In this document: piece by piece, positions 17,074-25,069 of the stretch
How the letters are laid out: each line of letters opens with the position of its first letter
How positions within the stretch are numbered: the stretch's first letter is position 1
NCBI RefSeq assembly: GCF_017309955.1
Contig: NZ_CP021247.1
Span: forward strand, 3,497,001 to 3,561,000
Direction of reading: 5' to 3'
DNA: 64,000 nt
DNA from: Novosphingobium sp. KA1
Lineage (GTDB): Bacteria; Pseudomonadota; Alphaproteobacteria; Sphingomonadales; Sphingomonadaceae
Program-made: the position numbers and the translations under genes
Notes under the pieces: model-generated
Seen by the model: the letters and a program-made list of their open reading frames with translations, nothing else
Databases searched by the model: none
What the model was told of the DNA's origin: nothing

Positions 17074-17775
17074 ATGACCCAGTTCCATCGCGATGCCGCC
17101 AAACGGCCTGCCACGACCCGCCCGCCATCCACCCGCGTTTTCACCCGCACATGGGGCATCGTCCTTGCCCTGACGGCCTCCGCCATGACCACCCCCGGCG
17201 CCGCGAGAGACGGCTCCGGCCTCTATGATCTGGTCGGCATGCGGGCGAGTTCGGCGGAACGCGAACTGCGCGATCGCGGTTATCGTTTCCAGACCGGTTA
17301 CGCCGGGGACAAGAACCGCCACGCCTTCTGGTGGAACAGCAAGCACGACCGCTGCGTGGACGTGAAGACCCGCGACGGACGCATTCGCGCCATCGACGAT
17401 GCCTCGGCCAAGGATTGCGGCAAGAAGTCCGGTTCGGGCACGGGAACCGCGGTGGCCGTCGTCGCCGGTGCCGCGCTGATCGCCGCCCTCGCAGCGTCCG
17501 CTTCGCACAAGTCGGACGCCAAGAAGAGCAGCGACGGCCCCTCAGGCAACGGAAACGGCGCCGTCACCGTGTCTGACCTCAACGGCTGGCGCGCCTCCAC
17601 GGCCGACAGCGAACTGCGCAATCGCGGCTTCGCCAATGTCGACGCCTTCCAGAGCGGCAATACCTCCTACACGATCTGGTATCGCCGGGAATCCGCCCAG
17701 TGCGTGCAGATGACCACCGCGGACGGCAAGGCCAGCGACGTGCGCGACATCGGCACGCACGAGAAGTGCAAGTGA
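17074..17775 (+). CDS. Exported protein with an internal tandem duplication
   Basis: A 233-residue protein of no family I can name. Residues 25-45 are a probable signal sequence or anchor. Two copies of a ~65-residue unit are visible, at about 50-115 and 168-232. Each has a (V/N)G.RAS(S/T)A..ELR(D/N)RG(Y/F) helix, a central aromatic strand (HAFWWNSKHDRC / YTIWYRRESAQC), a DG(R/K) turn and a terminal Cys. The paired cysteines (94/115 and 210/232) suggest one disulfide per unit. Between them is a Gly/Ala hydrophobic stretch (123-143), possibly a second membrane segment. ATG 17074 is chosen because GGAGG lies five bases upstream; the frame is open from 17032. Confidence 0.8.
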   Translation: MTQFHRDAAKRPATTRPPSTRVFTRTWGIVLALTASAMTTPGAARDGSGLYDLVGMRASSAERELRDRGYRFQTGYAGDKNRHAFWWNSKHDRCVDVKTRDGRIRAIDDASAKDCGKKSGSGTGTAVAVVAGAALIAALAASASHKSDAKKSSDGPSGNGNGAVTVSDLNGWRASTADSELRNRGFANVDAFQSGNTSYTIWYRRESAQCVQMTTADGKASDVRDIGTHEKCK

Positions 17776-17779
17776 TGCC

Positions 17780-19723
17780 TCACCCGCCCGGGTGATAGAA
17801 ATCGTAGATCGTCTGCGCCACTGCCGCGCTGACGCCGGGGGCACGCTGGAGGTCTTCCAGGCTGGCCGCCCTCACCTTGCCCGCCGTGCCGAAGTGCAGC
17901 AGCAGGGCACGCTTGCGCGCCGGGCCGATGCCGGGGATCTCGTCCAGCGGGCTGGCGGTGATCGCGCGGCTGCGCTTGGCGCGGTGCGCACCGATCACGA
18001 AGCGGTGAACCTCGTCGCGCAGGCGCTGGAGATGGAACAGCAGCGGTGAGTTCACCGGCAGCATCTTCTCGCGCCCGTCGGGGAAGTGGAACACCTCGCG
18101 CCCTTCGCGCCCGTGGTTGGGGCCCTTGGCGATGGCGATGAGGTTGACGTCCTCGATGCCGAGTTCCTCCAGCGCGTCCTTCACCGCGCTCATCTGCCCC
18201 TTGCCGCCGTCGATCAGCACGAGGTCGGGCCATGTCCCGCTTTCGCGCTCGGGGTCTTCTTCCTGAACACGGCCGAAGCGGCGGGTCATGACTTCGCGCA
18301 TCATCGCAAAGTCGTCGTTCGACTGCGCCTCGCGGATGTTGAACTTGCGGTACTGGCTGGTGAGGAAACCCTCCGGCCCCGCCACCACCATCGCGCCGAC
18401 CGCCTTGCTGCCCTGAATGTGCGAGTTGTCGTAGACTTCCACGCGCTGCGGCAGGTCCGGCAGTTCCAGGAATTCGGCCATCTCGCGCCAGATCTTCGCC
18501 TGCGATCCGCGTTCGGCCATGCGCCGGTCGAGCGCCTCGACCGCATTGCGCAGGGCCTGGTCCATCAGCCGGCGGCGGTTGCCGCGCTGGGGGACCGAGA
18601 TCTCGACCTTGCCGCCCGCCAGTTCCCGGAACGCCTCGGCCATGAGTTCGGCCTCGGGCAGTTCACGGTCGACCAGGATCGTGCGCGCGGGCGGCACTTC
18701 CTCGTAGAACTGGGCGAGAAAGCTCTGGAACACCTCTTCTTCCGACAGTCCCTCGGTGTGGCTCGGGAAAAACGCGCGGTGCCCCCAGTTCTGGCCGCCG
18801 CGAATGAAAAAGGCCTGCACGCCGATCTGGCCGTTCCTGGCCGCCATCGCGAAGATGTCGGCGCTGTCCATGCCCTCGGCATTGATCGCCTGACTGCCCT
18901 GGATGAACGTCGCCGCGCGCAGACGGTCGCGCAGCATGGCGGCGCGCTCGAAGTCCAGCGCTTCGGCGGCTTCGGCCATCTGGCTCTCGATCTTCTTCTG
19001 CACCGCGCTGGACTTGCCGCCGAGGAAGTCCTTGGCCTCCTTCACGAGTTCGCCGTAACCCGCCTCGTCGATCCGGCCGACGCAAGGGGCCGAACAGCGC
19101 TTGATCTGGTAGAGCAGGCAGGGCCGGTCGCGCCGCGCGAAGAAGCTGTCGGTGCAGGAGCGCAGCAGGAACAGCTTCTGCAGCGCGTTGATCGTGGTGT
19201 TGACCGATCCGGCACTGGCGAAGGGGCCGTAATAATTGCCCTTCATCTTGCGCGCGCCGCGATGCTTCATGATGCGCGGGAAGTCATGCTCGGCGCGCAG
19301 CAGGATAAAGGGGAACGACTTGTCGTCGCGCAGCAGCACGTTGTAGGCGGGGCGGAAGCGCTTGATCAGCTGCGCTTCCAGCAGCAGCGCCTCGGCCTCG
19401 GAATTGGTGGTGACGATGGTCATGCTGCGCGTCTGGCTGACCATGCGCTGCAGGCGGATCGGCAAGCGTTCCCACTGCGTGTAATTGGTCACGCGGTTGC
19501 GCAGCACCCGCGCCTTGCCGACGTAGAGCACGTCGCCGCGCGCGTCCTGCATGCGGTAGACGCCGGGCTTGGCGGGCAGCGTGCGCACGACCTCGCGGAT
19601 CGCTTCCACGCCTTTCATCAGGTCGGGCTGGTCCGAGCCGCGCAGGGCCGAGGTCGCCTGCTCCTCGTTGAAGCGTGCGGTGCCCTTGGGGTGTTCAGGA
19701 GTTCCGGCAGGTGTTCGCGCCAT
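17780..19723 (-). CDS. uvrC: Excinuclease ABC subunit C
   Basis: A 647-residue nucleotide-excision-repair nuclease that makes both incisions on UvrB-marked DNA. Domains in order: N-terminal GIY-YIG (KPGVYRM...VLYVGKA), a cysteine-containing region (RPCLLYQIKRCSAPC), the UVR/UvrB-binding segment (about 205-240), the RNase H-like UvrC endonuclease domain (EVYDNSHIQG..., LVLIDGGKGQ), and the C-terminal (HhH)2 DNA-binding domain (IPGIGPARKRALLLHFG). A GTG at 19768 would add 15 residues, but that stretch coincides with a 10-bp hairpin, so ATG 19723 is preferred with moderate certainty. Confidence 0.95.
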   Translation of the reverse strand: MARTPAGTPEHPKGTARFNEEQATSALRGSDQPDLMKGVEAIREVVRTLPAKPGVYRMQDARGDVLYVGKARVLRNRVTNYTQWERLPIRLQRMVSQTRSMTIVTTNSEAEALLLEAQLIKRFRPAYNVLLRDDKSFPFILLRAEHDFPRIMKHRGARKMKGNYYGPFASAGSVNTTINALQKLFLLRSCTDSFFARRDRPCLLYQIKRCSAPCVGRIDEAGYGELVKEAKDFLGGKSSAVQKKIESQMAEAAEALDFERAAMLRDRLRAATFIQGSQAINAEGMDSADIFAMAARNGQIGVQAFFIRGGQNWGHRAFFPSHTEGLSEEEVFQSFLAQFYEEVPPARTILVDRELPEAELMAEAFRELAGGKVEISVPQRGNRRRLMDQALRNAVEALDRRMAERGSQAKIWREMAEFLELPDLPQRVEVYDNSHIQGSKAVGAMVVAGPEGFLTSQYRKFNIREAQSNDDFAMMREVMTRRFGRVQEEDPERESGTWPDLVLIDGGKGQMSAVKDALEELGIEDVNLIAIAKGPNHGREGREVFHFPDGREKMLPVNSPLLFHLQRLRDEVHRFVIGAHRAKRSRAITASPLDEIPGIGPARKRALLLHFGTAGKVRAASLEDLQRAPGVSAAVAQTIYDFYHPGG

Positions 19724-19740
19724 GCCCGCCAGATAGGGTA

Positions 19741-19771
19741 TCCGTGCCGGATCGGGTAGCCCCGGCACGGA
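19741..19771. promoter_or_regulatory. 10-bp perfect hairpin in the uvrC leader
   Basis: TCCGTGCCGG (19741-19750) and its exact complement (19762-19771) surround an 11-base loop, 18-48 bases upstream of the chosen uvrC ATG. Because it looks like structured untranslated RNA, it also argues against the GTG start at 19768. Confidence 0.45.
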
Positions 19772-19785
19772 TCAATCCAGAGTCC

Positions 19786-19924
19786 GTTTGAAAAATGCCC
19801 GTGGGGCATTTTTGATGCGGTACCGGCCCGCTCCCCCACCCGACCTCCCACAACAGTGTATCCTGGATGGGAGGTCGGGTGGGGGAGCGGGCCGGTGCCG
19901 CAAAATCCGCCCATGGCGGATTTT
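19786..19924. repeat. Dispersed palindromic intergenic element, copy 2 (three adjacent hairpins)
   Basis: Three stem-loops follow one another: a perfect 10-bp stem (19791-19800 with 19804-19813), a 34-bp stem with one mismatch and a 17-base loop (19817-19850 with 19868-19901), and a perfect 10-bp stem with CAT loop (19902-19911 with 19915-19924). The end of the big stem and the outer hairpin sequence match copy 1 at 5453-5550. On the minus strand the outer stems are followed by runs of four to five T, so the element probably terminates the TonB-receptor transcript. Confidence 0.8.
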
Positions 19925-19935
19925 CAGACAAGTAC

Positions 19936-22569
19936 TCAGAACATCTTGCGCACGTCGATGCCGATCACACGACCTTGCGGGCTGCGATAGGCGCGCTGGT
20001 AGGCGATCGGCGTCAGGCCATTGTCGTCGGTGACCTTCTGGCGCGAATCGAGCAGGTTGTCGGCCACGAACGACACGCGCATGCCCTTGAGGAACGGCAC
20101 TTTCTTCACCAGCTCTTCCTTGCGGCCGAGGTCGGCGAAGATGCGCAGGTTGGCCACGAACGTGCTGCCGAAGCGCAAGTCGGTGCTGCCCGGCGCGCCG
20201 GTGCCGTCCACCGTGCTGGGCGCATCCCACTCGGCCTTCAGGCGGAAACCGTAGCCGTTGGAGAACAGGCCGCCCTCGGCCTCGATGGCATGGCGCGGCA
20301 CGCCGCCCGCCGTCAGCGCCTCGCCGTTCAGCTGGTCGAGTTCGGGCACACCCTCGGCGATCCGCACCCGGTCGGTAAAGCGCCAGGTGTGGTAGATCGA
20401 CAGGTTCCAGCGCGTACCCTGCGGCCCGCGACCACCGCCCATCATCGGCGGCGGCCCGCCGGAGCCGCCCGGACCACCAGGGCCACGAGCTCCGGCACCG
20501 GCACCGCCCGGTCCCCCCGAAGAAGGCCCGCCCGGCGGCGGCCCGCCAAATCCGCCCGGACCGCCCTGCCCTTGCGCGCCGATGCTGCCCGAGAGATTGA
20601 GCCCCCAGCGGATGCGCGAACTGGTTTCCTGATCGAACGTCACCGCACGGCGGTCCAGCGCGATCAGGTTGCCGTCGGCATCACGCGTCACCCGGCCCGC
20701 GAAGGCGGATTCCACCGCCGGGGTCAGCATCGGGAAGGCCTCGGAGACGTCGTTCGATCGGTTGTGGAAGTACTCCACCATCAGGTTGGAGCGCTGCAGG
20801 AACGGCAGCTGCCAGGTCGCGCCCAGCTTGATGTCGCGCTGCTTTTCCTTGACCAGATCGGGATTGCCGCCGCTCGTCACCGTCACCAGCGCCGTCCGGT
20901 TCTGGGTGAAGTCGTAGACCGAGACGTTGTAGGTCTGCACGATCGGCGCGCCGAGCTGGGTGAGCGTGGGCGCCGCCTCCTCGACGATATAGCTCGCCTG
21001 GAAGCTCAGCCTGTCGGTCGGCGACCAGGTGACACCTGCGCTCCAGTTGTAAAGCGTGCCGAAGTCCGAGAGGTGATCGAGCCCGCCGCTGAGGTTCAGC
21101 GTGATGTCGCCCACCGCCCCCAGCGTATCGCGGCTGCGGCTGGTCAGCGGCAGCGCGAGATTGACGAGGCCCGAGAGGTCCCCGCGCGTCAGGCCGATCC
21201 GGCCCACATCGGAAGCCGTGTTCTCGCTATTGCTATGCGTATAGTCGTAGCCGCCCTTGAAAGTCAGGTTGGCATCGCCCGCCGGCATCGTGAACGGACG
21301 GCCCGAAAGCGTCGCCATCGAGGACAATGTCGTCGTGCGGTTACGCGCTTCGTCCACACCGGCACCGGGCACGAAAGGCAGGGCCCCGTCGATGGCCAGA
21401 TCGCCCGCCGCCGCCGCCGCGACCAGACCCGAGGTGTCCCGGCGCCGGTCGGTATCGGTCTGGGTGATCGTGTAGCCGGCATCGTTGGTCACGTTGAAAT
21501 TCCAGGTGCCGAGCATGCGGCTATAGCCAAGCCCGGCCTGGAACTGGTTGGTCTCCACCCGCGTCGCCAGCGGATCGGGCAAGGCGCGGACCGCCGAATC
21601 GCCGTCCTGCACCAGCGTGACTGTATCGAGGCCCGACCAGCTGTTGGTGACCGAATGTGTGAAGGTGCCGTTGGTGGTGAACGAACCGTCGAGCCCGTCC
21701 TTGCCGATGCCCTGTGTCATGGTGCCGTTCAGCGTGAATTCGGAATCGGCTGCCGCAAGGCTGCGATAGTGCGCCGGGCTGGGATCCCCCGCGACGGTGG
21801 GAACGCTGCCCTCGGCCTGCGTGACGCCCCGCTCGTCCTCGGTGAGCATCGAGGTATCGCTATATTTTGCGGTGACGTTGTAACGGCGCGGCCCGGCCAC
21901 CTTGAACAGCCCGGTCTGCAATTCGTAATTGTCATAGCCGCCGCGCGTCGGGCGGTTGTATTCCCCGGCGGCGGTCGCGGCGTCGAACTTCTTCTTGAGG
22001 ATGATGTTCACCACCCGCTGGTTGGCGGCATACCCGAAACGCAGGGCGACCTCCTCGGGCAGGACTTCCAGGCGGCGGATGGCCTCGGGCGGAATGTCGC
22101 GCATCTCGCGGAAGCTGGTGATGCGCTGGCCGTTGACCAGCATCACCGGCCCGCCGCTTCCCCGCCCGCGGCCGCTGCCGGTCTGCGGCGAGATCGCATC
22201 GATCAGTTCGCTGATCGAGTTGACGCCGTACGCGGCAATGTCGTCCTCGTCGAAGGTCTGGATCGGCTGCTGCGGCACATCGAGCTGCCCCGCGACCCGC
22301 GCCGCGGTGACGACGATGTCCTTGCCGCGCGTGGTGGGCACGATCGTCACCGTGCCTTGCGCATTCAGCTGCGCTTCCGGATCCGGTTTCGGCGCTGCGG
22401 AACTGGCCGGCGCGCTCCCGGCGCCGCCGGACGCTTCCGCCGCATCGTCATGCACCGTGCTCAGCCTGCCGGTGGCTGCCACCGGCCCGTCCTGCGCATG
22501 GGCCAGGACAGGAGCCATCGCCGACAGGCTGACGCCCGCCGCAAAGGCGATCGTATGAACACTACGCAA
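19936..22569 (-). CDS. TonB-dependent outer-membrane receptor
   Basis: An 877-residue receptor. The signal peptide begins RSVHTIAFAAGVSLSAMAPVLAHAQ. The plug follows (IVVTAARVAG TonB-box-like segment, then SELIDAISPQTG, PVMLVNGQRITSF, IRRLEVLPEEVALRFGYAANQRVVNIILKK), and then a beta-barrel ending VIGIDVRKMF with terminal Phe. A Gly/Pro-rich insertion occupies about residues 664-722 in a predicted extracellular loop. TTG 22569 is chosen: GGAG lies nine bases upstream and it gives a normal signal peptide, while the longer frame to 22659 would put 30 odd residues before it. The transported ligand is unknown. Followed by the triple-hairpin element. Confidence 0.9.
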   Translation of the reverse strand: MRSVHTIAFAAGVSLSAMAPVLAHAQDGPVAATGRLSTVHDDAAEASGGAGSAPASSAAPKPDPEAQLNAQGTVTIVPTTRGKDIVVTAARVAGQLDVPQQPIQTFDEDDIAAYGVNSISELIDAISPQTGSGRGRGSGGPVMLVNGQRITSFREMRDIPPEAIRRLEVLPEEVALRFGYAANQRVVNIILKKKFDAATAAGEYNRPTRGGYDNYELQTGLFKVAGPRRYNVTAKYSDTSMLTEDERGVTQAEGSVPTVAGDPSPAHYRSLAAADSEFTLNGTMTQGIGKDGLDGSFTTNGTFTHSVTNSWSGLDTVTLVQDGDSAVRALPDPLATRVETNQFQAGLGYSRMLGTWNFNVTNDAGYTITQTDTDRRRDTSGLVAAAAAGDLAIDGALPFVPGAGVDEARNRTTTLSSMATLSGRPFTMPAGDANLTFKGGYDYTHSNSENTASDVGRIGLTRGDLSGLVNLALPLTSRSRDTLGAVGDITLNLSGGLDHLSDFGTLYNWSAGVTWSPTDRLSFQASYIVEEAAPTLTQLGAPIVQTYNVSVYDFTQNRTALVTVTSGGNPDLVKEKQRDIKLGATWQLPFLQRSNLMVEYFHNRSNDVSEAFPMLTPAVESAFAGRVTRDADGNLIALDRRAVTFDQETSSRIRWGLNLSGSIGAQGQGGPGGFGGPPPGGPSSGGPGGAGAGARGPGGPGGSGGPPPMMGGGRGPQGTRWNLSIYHTWRFTDRVRIAEGVPELDQLNGEALTAGGVPRHAIEAEGGLFSNGYGFRLKAEWDAPSTVDGTGAPGSTDLRFGSTFVANLRIFADLGRKEELVKKVPFLKGMRVSFVADNLLDSRQKVTDDNGLTPIAYQRAYRSPQGRVIGIDVRKMF

Positions 22570-22792
22570 CTCGGATCTCCGCCAAAAGACAGGGTCGCTA
22601 TCCCCCGCAGGGCAGATGCCGCGAGTGCGAAACGGCCGCAAGCCGACCTGCGGTAACATTTTGTCGCAAGGCCGCTGCCAGAAGGTGAAATCCGGTCAAT
22701 TCAACCGAATGTTCGCCAAGGCTTCCATTTTCGGCGAGTCGTGGCTATGTCGCGCCCCAACGACAAAGCTAGCTTACGGATATTGATCGCCG

Positions 22793-23038
22793 ATGGCGAA
22801 AGAAGAACTTCTCGAAATGCGCGGCCGTGTGGTCGAACTGCTTCCCAACGCGATGTTCCGCGTCGAGCTCGAAAATGGCCACGAGATCCTGGGCCACACC
22901 GCCGGCAAGATGCGCAAGAACCGCATCCGCGTGCTCGTCGGTGACGAGGTCCTCGTCGAACTGACCCCTTACGACCTTACCAAGGGCCGTATCACCTACC
23001 GCTTCATGCCTGGTCGCGGTGGCCCCGGTCAGTACTGA
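22793..23038 (+). CDS. infA: Translation initiation factor IF-1
   Basis: An 81-residue S1/OB-fold protein nearly identical to other alphaproteobacterial IF-1: [46 protein letters not shown] and a C-terminal RGGPGQY. It binds the ribosomal A site with IF-2 and IF-3 during initiation. The family is usually 72 residues; the Pro/Gly tail is the normal alphaproteobacterial extension. Heads the infA-maf-RNase-yacG run. A GTCCCC-TGAA-GGGGAC mini-hairpin follows the stop. Confidence 0.97.
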   Translation: MAKEELLEMRGRVVELLPNAMFRVELENGHEILGHTAGKMRKNRIRVLVGDEVLVELTPYDLTKGRITYRFMPGRGGPGQY

Positions 23039-23087
23039 TGCCGCGTCCCCTGAAGGGGACGCTATCGTTTCGGCTGGCCCCGTTTCG

Positions 23088-23675
23088 GTGAACGACGCTT
23101 CAGGCGGACCGCGCCTGCTGCTTGCCTCGGCGAGCCCGCGTCGGCGCGAACTGATCGGACGGCTTGGCGTGACACCGCACGCCGTCGTCGCCGCCGACAT
23201 CGACGAGACGCATGACGCGCGCGAACATCCGCGCGCCTACGCCCGCCGCATGGCGCGCAAAAAGGCGCTCGCGGTGACTGCGGACGACGTGCATATCCTG
23301 GCAGGCGACACGGTTGTGGCCTGCGGACGCCGCGTGCTGCCCAAGGCCGAGGACGAGAAGACCGCGCGCGAATGCCTCGCGCTGCTCTCGGGCCGCCGTC
23401 ACCGCGTGCTTTCCGCCATTGCCCTCAGATCCCCCGACGGCACCCTGCGCGAACGGCTGTCCGAAACGATCGTCTGCTTCAAGTCGCTCTCGAAGGATGA
23501 GGTCGAGGCCTATATCGCCGGCGGCGAGTGGCACGGCAAGGCAGGCGGTTATGCCATCCAGGGCAGTGCCGAAGGGCTGATCACCTGGATTTCCGGCAGC
23601 CATTCCGGCGTCGTCGGCCTCCCCCTGTTCGAAACGCGCGCGCTGCTCAAGGCAGCCGGCTTCGCCATTGGCTGA
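23088..23675 (+). CDS. maf: Maf family nucleotide pyrophosphatase
   Basis: About 195 residues with the Maf/HAM1-like fold: [18 protein letters not shown] at the start, [25 protein letters not shown], the catalytic ILAGDTVVA region, and [25 protein letters not shown] near the end. Maf proteins hydrolyse dTTP/UTP or modified nucleotides to the monophosphate. The start is uncertain: GTG 23088 gives the normal N-terminus directly before the first strand, whereas ATG 23019 would overlap infA by 20 bases and add 23 low-complexity residues. Its end overlaps the next gene by eight bases. Confidence 0.92.
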   Translation: MNDASGGPRLLLASASPRRRELIGRLGVTPHAVVAADIDETHDAREHPRAYARRMARKKALAVTADDVHILAGDTVVACGRRVLPKAEDEKTARECLALLSGRRHRVLSAIALRSPDGTLRERLSETIVCFKSLSKDEVEAYIAGGEWHGKAGGYAIQGSAEGLITWISGSHSGVVGLPLFETRALLKAAGFAIG

Positions 23676-24642
23676 ATGGCTGGTCGAGGACGGGATCGGC
23701 GAGACCCGCGCGGTCCTCGTCGATAACGGCACCGTTCTGGCCGCCCGGCTGGAATGGCACACCGGCCTGAGGTCCGGCGAAGTGGCCGATGCCGTGCTTA
23801 TCAGCCGCAGCAAGGGGGCGAAGCGCGGCACCGCCCGCTTCCCCTCGGGCGAGGAAGCCCTGGTCGACGGACTGCCCGCCGATGCCAGTGAAGGCGCACC
23901 GATCCGGCTGATCGTCACCCGCTCCGCGATGGCCGAGACCGGCCGCCTCAAGCGCGCCCAGGCGCGGCCCAGCGAACTGGACCCGCGCCCGGCCCCCTCG
24001 CTCGGCGAATCGCTGCGCGCAGGCGGCATGGCGGTACGCCGTCTGCGCGCCTTTGCCGAAGATCCCTGGCCCGAACTCTTCGCCGAGGCCTTCTCGGGCG
24101 AAGTCCTGTTCGACGGCGGCGCGCTGCTGGTCATCCCGACCCCGGCGATGACGCTGATCGACATCGACGGCACCCTGCCCCCTGCCGCGCTTGCCCGCGC
24201 GGCCGTGCCGGCAATCGCCCGCGCGCTGGAACAGTTCGACCTTGGCGGATCGATCGGCATCGATTTCCCGACGCTGGAGCGCAAGGACGAGCGCAAGGCC
24301 ATTGACCAGGCGCTGGCCGAGGCGCTCGACCACTGGCCGCACCAGTCCACGGCAATGAACGGCTTCGGCTTCGTGCAGATCATCGCCCGGCTGGAACGCC
24401 CCTCGATTCTCCACCGCCTGCACCACGATCCCGCCGGCGCCTGCGCCCGCCTGCTGCTGCGCCAGGCCGAGCGCGTCACGCAGCCGGGCACGCTCCTGCT
24501 CACCGCCCATCCGCGTGTGCGGGCAAAAGTCCTGCCGCAGTGGGAGGCCGAACTCGCCCGCCGCACCGGCCGCGCGCTGCAATGGCACGAGGACGCCGCG
24601 CTTGCGCTCACCGGCGGATTCGCGCAGGCGATCACGTCATGA
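23668..24642 (+). CDS. Short RNase E/G-like ribonuclease
   Basis: A 324-residue relative of RNase E/G. The N-terminal half looks like a diverged S1-containing domain. The catalytic core is recognisable: [11 protein letters not shown] (aspartates at 165/167, matching the first Mg ligand) and [16 protein letters not shown] (D199, the second). It is much shorter than RNase G and lacks the CPxCxG zinc-link cysteines that tetramerise RNase E. I cannot judge whether it is an active nuclease. Start at TTG 23668 inside the end of maf (no ATG or GTG is available in frame); its stop overlaps the yacG start. The infA-maf-RNase-yacG order is one I recall from sphingomonads. Confidence 0.85.
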   Translation: MAEWLVEDGIGETRAVLVDNGTVLAARLEWHTGLRSGEVADAVLISRSKGAKRGTARFPSGEEALVDGLPADASEGAPIRLIVTRSAMAETGRLKRAQARPSELDPRPAPSLGESLRAGGMAVRRLRAFAEDPWPELFAEAFSGEVLFDGGALLVIPTPAMTLIDIDGTLPPAALARAAVPAIARALEQFDLGGSIGIDFPTLERKDERKAIDQALAEALDHWPHQSTAMNGFGFVQIIARLERPSILHRLHHDPAGACARLLLRQAERVTQPGTLLLTAHPRVRAKVLPQWEAELARRTGRALQWHEDAALALTGGFAQAITS

Positions 24643-24833
24643 CCACCAAGACCCGCAAGTGCCCGATCTGCGGCAATCCGCGCAGCGAAGAGCACACTCC
24701 GTTCTGCTCCAAGGGCTGCCGCGACCGCGACCTCCTGAAATGGCTCGACGACGGCTATGCCCTGCCCGGCCAGCCCGCCGACCCGGATCTGCCGGAACTG
24801 TCGCGGCCGAATATTTTTCCACAGGACGATTAA
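24639..24833 (+). CDS. yacG: DNA gyrase inhibitor YacG (zinc-binding)
   Basis: A 64-residue zinc-finger protein: KCPICG at residues 7-12 and [15 protein letters not shown] supply the four cysteines, followed by the acidic, disordered tail of the family. E. coli YacG binds GyrB and blocks gyrase DNA binding. ATG 24639 overlaps the RNase gene stop (ATGA); the longer frame to 24540 is a shadow of that gene. Confidence 0.94.
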   Translation: MTTKTRKCPICGNPRSEEHTPFCSKGCRDRDLLKWLDDGYALPGQPADPDLPELSRPNIFPQDD

Positions 24834-24932
24834 GACCCGATGTCATTTTAAGGTTGCCAAGGCCCGCTGCCTTCGCCATAGGCCCGCCACCGACACGGTA
24901 CGGAAGCTTCGGCACCGCACCGGACCAGGGAT

Positions 24933-25008
24933 GCCCGGGTAGCTCAGTTGGTAGAGCACATGACTGAAAATCATGGTGTCGGCGGTTCGATCCCGTCCCC
25001 GGGCACCA
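24933..25008 (+). tRNA. tRNA-Phe (anticodon GAA)
   Basis: A complete cloverleaf of 76 bases with an encoded CCA. The acceptor stem GCCCGGG pairs with CCCGGGC (24998-25004), the D-arm has AGCTCAGTTGGTAGAGC, the anticodon loop ACTGAAAAT reads GAA, and the T-arm has GGTTCGATCC. It stands 99 bases after yacG. No integrase or attachment-site duplication is seen downstream. Confidence 0.97.
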
Positions 25009-25043
25009 CTTCCTCAGCAGGAAGTGGTGCCTTTTCCTTTTCC
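25003..25043 (+). terminator. Terminator sharing the 3' end of tRNA-Phe
   Basis: A perfect 12-bp stem (25003-25014 with 25019-25030, CAGC loop) followed by CTTTTCCTTTTCC. The left arm includes the last two bases of the acceptor stem, the discriminator and CCA of the tRNA, so terminator folding and the mature acceptor stem compete. Confidence 0.8.
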
Positions 25044-25069
25044 GCTCCCTGAAATTTCATAGCGCCCTT

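Noticed and set aside
14141..17077. 978-codon plus-strand open frame
   Set aside because: It is the antisense shadow of the M1 aminopeptidase gene. Its residue mix (excess Arg, His, Gly, Val) is typical of reversed high-GC codons, and the minus strand has full zinc-peptidase motifs.
18086..19759. 557-codon plus-strand open frame
   Set aside because: Shadow of uvrC on the opposite strand.
19867..22656. 929-codon plus-strand open frame opposite the TonB receptor
   Set aside because: Shadow frame: no domains, His/Arg-rich, and the minus strand gives a complete signal peptide, plug and barrel.
24933..25069. tRNA-Phe as a possible island attachment site
   Set aside because: No duplicated tRNA 3' end, integrase or composition break is seen downstream; a chromosomal-looking kinase and efflux operon follow.
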